From NCBI GenBank assembly GCA_027325905.1, contig DAIEEM010000280.1, positions 1 to 9,865 on the forward strand: a DNA stretch of 9,865 nt, written 5' to 3'. The translations under genes and the position numbers were made by a program. This stretch comes from Rhodocyclaceae bacterium. Its GTDB lineage: Bacteria > Pseudomonadota > Gammaproteobacteria > Burkholderiales > Rhodocyclaceae. Of this stretch, positions 7,670 through 9,865 are shown in pieces (within the stretch, counting starts at the first letter, position 1; each line of letters opens with the position of its first letter). The notes beneath the pieces were generated by a model. That model saw only the letters and a list, made by a program, of their open reading frames with translations, searched no databases and had not been told where the DNA came from.

Positions 7670-8970
7670 TCCTCGACCACCTGCGCCATCGGCTGCATCG
7701 CCGCCGCCGCCCACAGCGCTACGCCCTGCTCGACATGCTGCTGCACGATCAACCGTGCGGCCGCGAGGCTGCGCTGCGCCGGCGCGAAGAAGACCTGCAC
7801 CGCATCGTGCGGTTCGCCGCGGTCAACACCGACTACTACCGCGACCGCTACGCCGAGGCGCGCATCGACGTCGGCGGCGAATGGAATATCGCCGACCTGC
7901 CCCTGCTGCGCAAGGCCGACGTCACGCAATACCTCGATGGCCTGCTGGCGCGCGGCGCCGACCGCAGCCGCGCGAAGATCGGCCATACCGGCGGCTCGAC
8001 CGGCAAGCCGCTGGCGTTCTGGTACGACGAATTCAAGCATGAGTTGATGCTCGCCGGCATGTGCCGCAGCTACATGGGCTCGGGTTGGCGACCGGGCCAG
8101 AAGATCCTCAACTTCTGGGGCGCGCGCCAGGACACGGTGGCGGGCGGCGTCTTCGGCGCCGGCCTGGACGATTTCATCGCCGCGGAAAAGACCATCGCCG
8201 CGCACGAATACACCGCGCGGCAATTGCGCGAGTGGGCCGACGCCGTGCGGGCCTACCGCCCCGTGCTGCTGCAGGGCTATGCCTCGATACTGGCGGAGCT
8301 GGCGCGCTTCGTCGTCGCCCACGGGCTGCCGATGCCGCGCAGCCTGCTGGGCGTCTACTCCACCGCCGAAGTCCTCGACGACGGCCAGCGCGAGATCATG
8401 GAGCGCGCTTTCGGCTGCAAGGTCTTCAACCAGTACGGCAGCCGCGAGATACCGAACATCGCCTGCGAATGCCGGCGCGGCAACATGCACGTGTTCACCG
8501 ACATGGTCTATCTCGAATCGCTGCGCGCAGGCGACGAGGACCGGCTCGTCGTCACCTCGCTGACCAATCGCCTCATGCCCTTCATCCGCTACGACATCGG
8601 CGACTCGGGCCGGCTCGTCGACGGCGACTGCGGCTGCGGCTGGCCCTTCCCGCTGATGGCGATGGGCATGTGCCGGAAGAACGACCTCGTCCGCACGCGC
8701 AGCGGCAAACGCGTGCACCCGGCGTACTTCAACCGCCTGCTCTACGGCCTGACGCAGATCGAGCAGTACCAGTTCGTCCAGGACGAGCCGGGCAGGATCA
8801 TGCTCAACGTCGTGGCGCCGGCGCAGTTGGACGCGGGCACGGCGGCTGCCCTGCGGGACAGCATCCGCCGCGATGTCGACGGGCAAATCGAATTCCAGAT
8901 CAATTACGTCGCCGAGATTCCGCGCAGCGCCGACGGCAAGCACCGCTTCGTCATCAGCCACTGCGTTTGA
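7666..8970 (+). CDS. PaaK/CapK-like adenylate-forming enzyme (acyl-AMP ligase family)
   Basis: The 434-residue protein begins at an ATGA junction where its ATG overlaps the stop codon of the gene before, so it is translationally coupled. It is an adenylate-forming enzyme of the phenylacetate-CoA ligase/CapK type, which activates a carboxylic acid as acyl-AMP. Visible in order are the phosphate loop HTGGSTGKP (107-115), the adenine-site motif NQYGSRE (255-261), FIRYDIGD (306-313) holding the ribose-binding Asp, the hinge segment RKNDLVRTRSGKRVHP (337-352), and a C-terminal SADGKHRF (421-428) with the likely catalytic Lys K425. Cys267, Cys269 and His275, followed by Cys322 and Cys324, match the layout of the zinc site seen in PaaK-like proteins. 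The N-terminal arginine-rich segment (8-18) is unusual. CapK-like members are common in polysaccharide loci, but the acid and the acceptor (CoA, amine or sugar) are unknown here. Confidence 0.85.
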   Translation: MILDHLRHRLHRRRRPQRYALLDMLLHDQPCGREAALRRREEDLHRIVRFAAVNTDYYRDRYAEARIDVGGEWNIADLPLLRKADVTQYLDGLLARGADRSRAKIGHTGGSTGKPLAFWYDEFKHELMLAGMCRSYMGSGWRPGQKILNFWGARQDTVAGGVFGAGLDDFIAAEKTIAAHEYTARQLREWADAVRAYRPVLLQGYASILAELARFVVAHGLPMPRSLLGVYSTAEVLDDGQREIMERAFGCKVFNQYGSREIPNIACECRRGNMHVFTDMVYLESLRAGDEDRLVVTSLTNRLMPFIRYDIGDSGRLVDGDCGCGWPFPLMAMGMCRKNDLVRTRSGKRVHPAYFNRLLYGLTQIEQYQFVQDEPGRIMLNVVAPAQLDAGTAAALRDSIRRDVDGQIEFQINYVAEIPRSADGKHRFVISHCV

Positions 8971-8994
8971 ACGCGCGGCGTCCGGAGCGAATCC

Positions 8995-9865
8995 TCAGAG
9001 CCGCCCGTCGACGTCGGCGGCCGGCAGCAGATACTTGACGTCGTAGAGGATGGCGCCGGGCTTGCCCCAACAGCGGATGCCGGCGGCGCCGCGCTCCCTG
9101 AACTGCCGATGGCCGACGGCGACGACGATGGCGTCGTAGCGTCCCGATTCCGGATCGGCTATCGGGCGCAGTCCGATTTCCCGCTCGGCGTCGTCGCCAT
9201 CCACCCACGGGTCGTAGACGTCGACCTCGGCGTTGTAGCCGCGCAGTTCGCGGACGACGTCGGCGACGCGGGTGTTGCGCACGTCGGGACAGTTCTCCTT
9301 GTAGGCGAGGCCCATGACGAGGACGCGGGCGCCGACGACGGGCATGCCGCGACGCGTCATCAGGCGGACGACCTCGATGGCGACGTGGGCGCCCATGTCG
9401 TCGTTGATGCGCCGGCCGGCGAGGATCACCTGCGGGTGGTAGCCGACCTCCTGCGCCTTGTGCGTCAGGTAGTAGGGATCGACGCTGATGCAATGGCCGC
9501 CGACGAGGCCGGGACGAAACGGCAGGAAGTTCCATTTGCTGCCGGCGGCGGCGAGGATTTCTTCGGTGTCGATGCCGAGGCGCTGGAAGATGATGGCCAG
9601 TTCGTTGATGAGCGCGATGTTGACGTCGCGCTGGGTATTCTCGATGACCTTGGCCGCTTCGGCGACGCGGATGCTGCTGGCCCGGTGGGTGCCGGCGGCG
9701 ATGATGCGGCGGTACAGCGCATCGACGAAATCCGCGATGGCCGGCGTCGAGCCGGCGGTGATCTTCTTGATGTCGGCGAGGCGATGCTGGCCGTCGCCGG
9801 GATTGATGCGTTCGGGGCTGTAGCCGACGTGGAAATTGCGATTGAAGGCGAGCCCGGAGACGCGC
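8995..9865 (-). CDS. tviB: UDP-N-acetylhexosamine 6-dehydrogenase, TviB/WbpO type (5' end outside window)
   Basis: The frame is open from the window edge to its stop, giving the C-terminal 289 residues; family members run about 420-430, so the NAD-binding N-terminal domain is outside the window. Such enzymes oxidise UDP-GlcNAc or UDP-GalNAc twice at C6 with NAD to the uronic acid used in capsule or O-antigen synthesis. Visible are [17 protein letters not shown], the helical central domain with [16 protein letters not shown] containing the conserved Lys, and the catalytic-Cys motif [18 protein letters not shown] (Cys codon at 9490-9492). These are followed by [10 protein letters not shown], characteristic of the TviB group, and the C-terminal UDP-binding domain beginning at [18 protein letters not shown]. 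All visible catalytic residues are intact. It converges on the three-gene operon with only 24 bp between stop codons. UDP-GlcNAc versus UDP-GalNAc preference cannot be told from this part. Confidence 0.9.
   Translation of the reverse strand, partial: RVSGLAFNRNFHVGYSPERINPGDGQHRLADIKKITAGSTPAIADFVDALYRRIIAAGTHRASSIRVAEAAKVIENTQRDVNIALINELAIIFQRLGIDTEEILAAAGSKWNFLPFRPGLVGGHCISVDPYYLTHKAQEVGYHPQVILAGRRINDDMGAHVAIEVVRLMTRRGMPVVGARVLVMGLAYKENCPDVRNTRVADVVRELRGYNAEVDVYDPWVDGDDAEREIGLRPIADPESGRYDAIVVAVGHRQFRERGAAGIRCWGKPGAILYDVKYLLPAADVDGRL

Noticed and set aside
7615..8961. Open frame of 448 codons on the - strand opposite the CapK-like gene
   Set aside because: Antisense shadow; the + strand frame holds the adenylation motifs in order.

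Overview
This is GC-rich, densely packed bacterial chromosome with eight protein-coding genes (the last cut by the window end). I see no RNA genes, insertion sequences, phage genes or CRISPR array. The gene set (CbbQ/CbbO-type RuBisCO-activase pair, atypical 2-Cys Tpx, TviB-type nucleotide-sugar dehydrogenase, small paired-CBS protein), the GC content and the long antisense open frames suggest a proteobacterium. A betaproteobacterium of the Rhodocyclales/Azoarcus-Thauera type is my best guess, held with low to moderate confidence because no phylogenetic marker is present.

Left part (1-4152): a + strand CBS-domain protein with a strong ribosome binding site faces a - strand cluster read as tpx, then cbbQ, then cbbO. 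CbbQ is a MoxR-type AAA+ ATPase and CbbO its VWA-domain partner. In well-studied relatives they form a complex that removes inhibitory sugar phosphates from RuBisCO; the near relatives NorQ/NorD mature nitric oxide reductase. No RuBisCO or NO reductase gene lies in the window. cbbQ and cbbO overlap by 14 bp, and tpx ends 45 bp before cbbQ.

Middle (4153-4464): a 312-bp divergent intergenic region separates tpx from the rightward genes. It holds a good ribosome binding site for tpx and several inverted repeats, including a perfect 12-bp palindrome enclosed by a second inverted repeat.

Right part (4465-8970): three + strand genes overlap end to end (32 bp, then 4 bp) and almost certainly form one translationally coupled operon. 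They encode a thiamine-diphosphate enzyme of the acetolactate synthase family with altered substrate-pocket positions, a GT-A-like probable glycosyltransferase with a largely unrecognised second half, and a compact PaaK/CapK-like adenylate-forming enzyme. A TviB/WbpO-type UDP-N-acetylhexosamine dehydrogenase converges on them from the right edge, which suggests the edge of a surface-polysaccharide locus. The working hypothesis is that the trio makes and attaches an unusual glycan modification: the ThDP enzyme builds a branched or acylated intermediate, the CapK-like protein activates a carboxylic acid, and the GT-like protein transfers a sugar. The domain assignments are well supported. The joint function is inference, and this trio is the best candidate for an undescribed system in the window.
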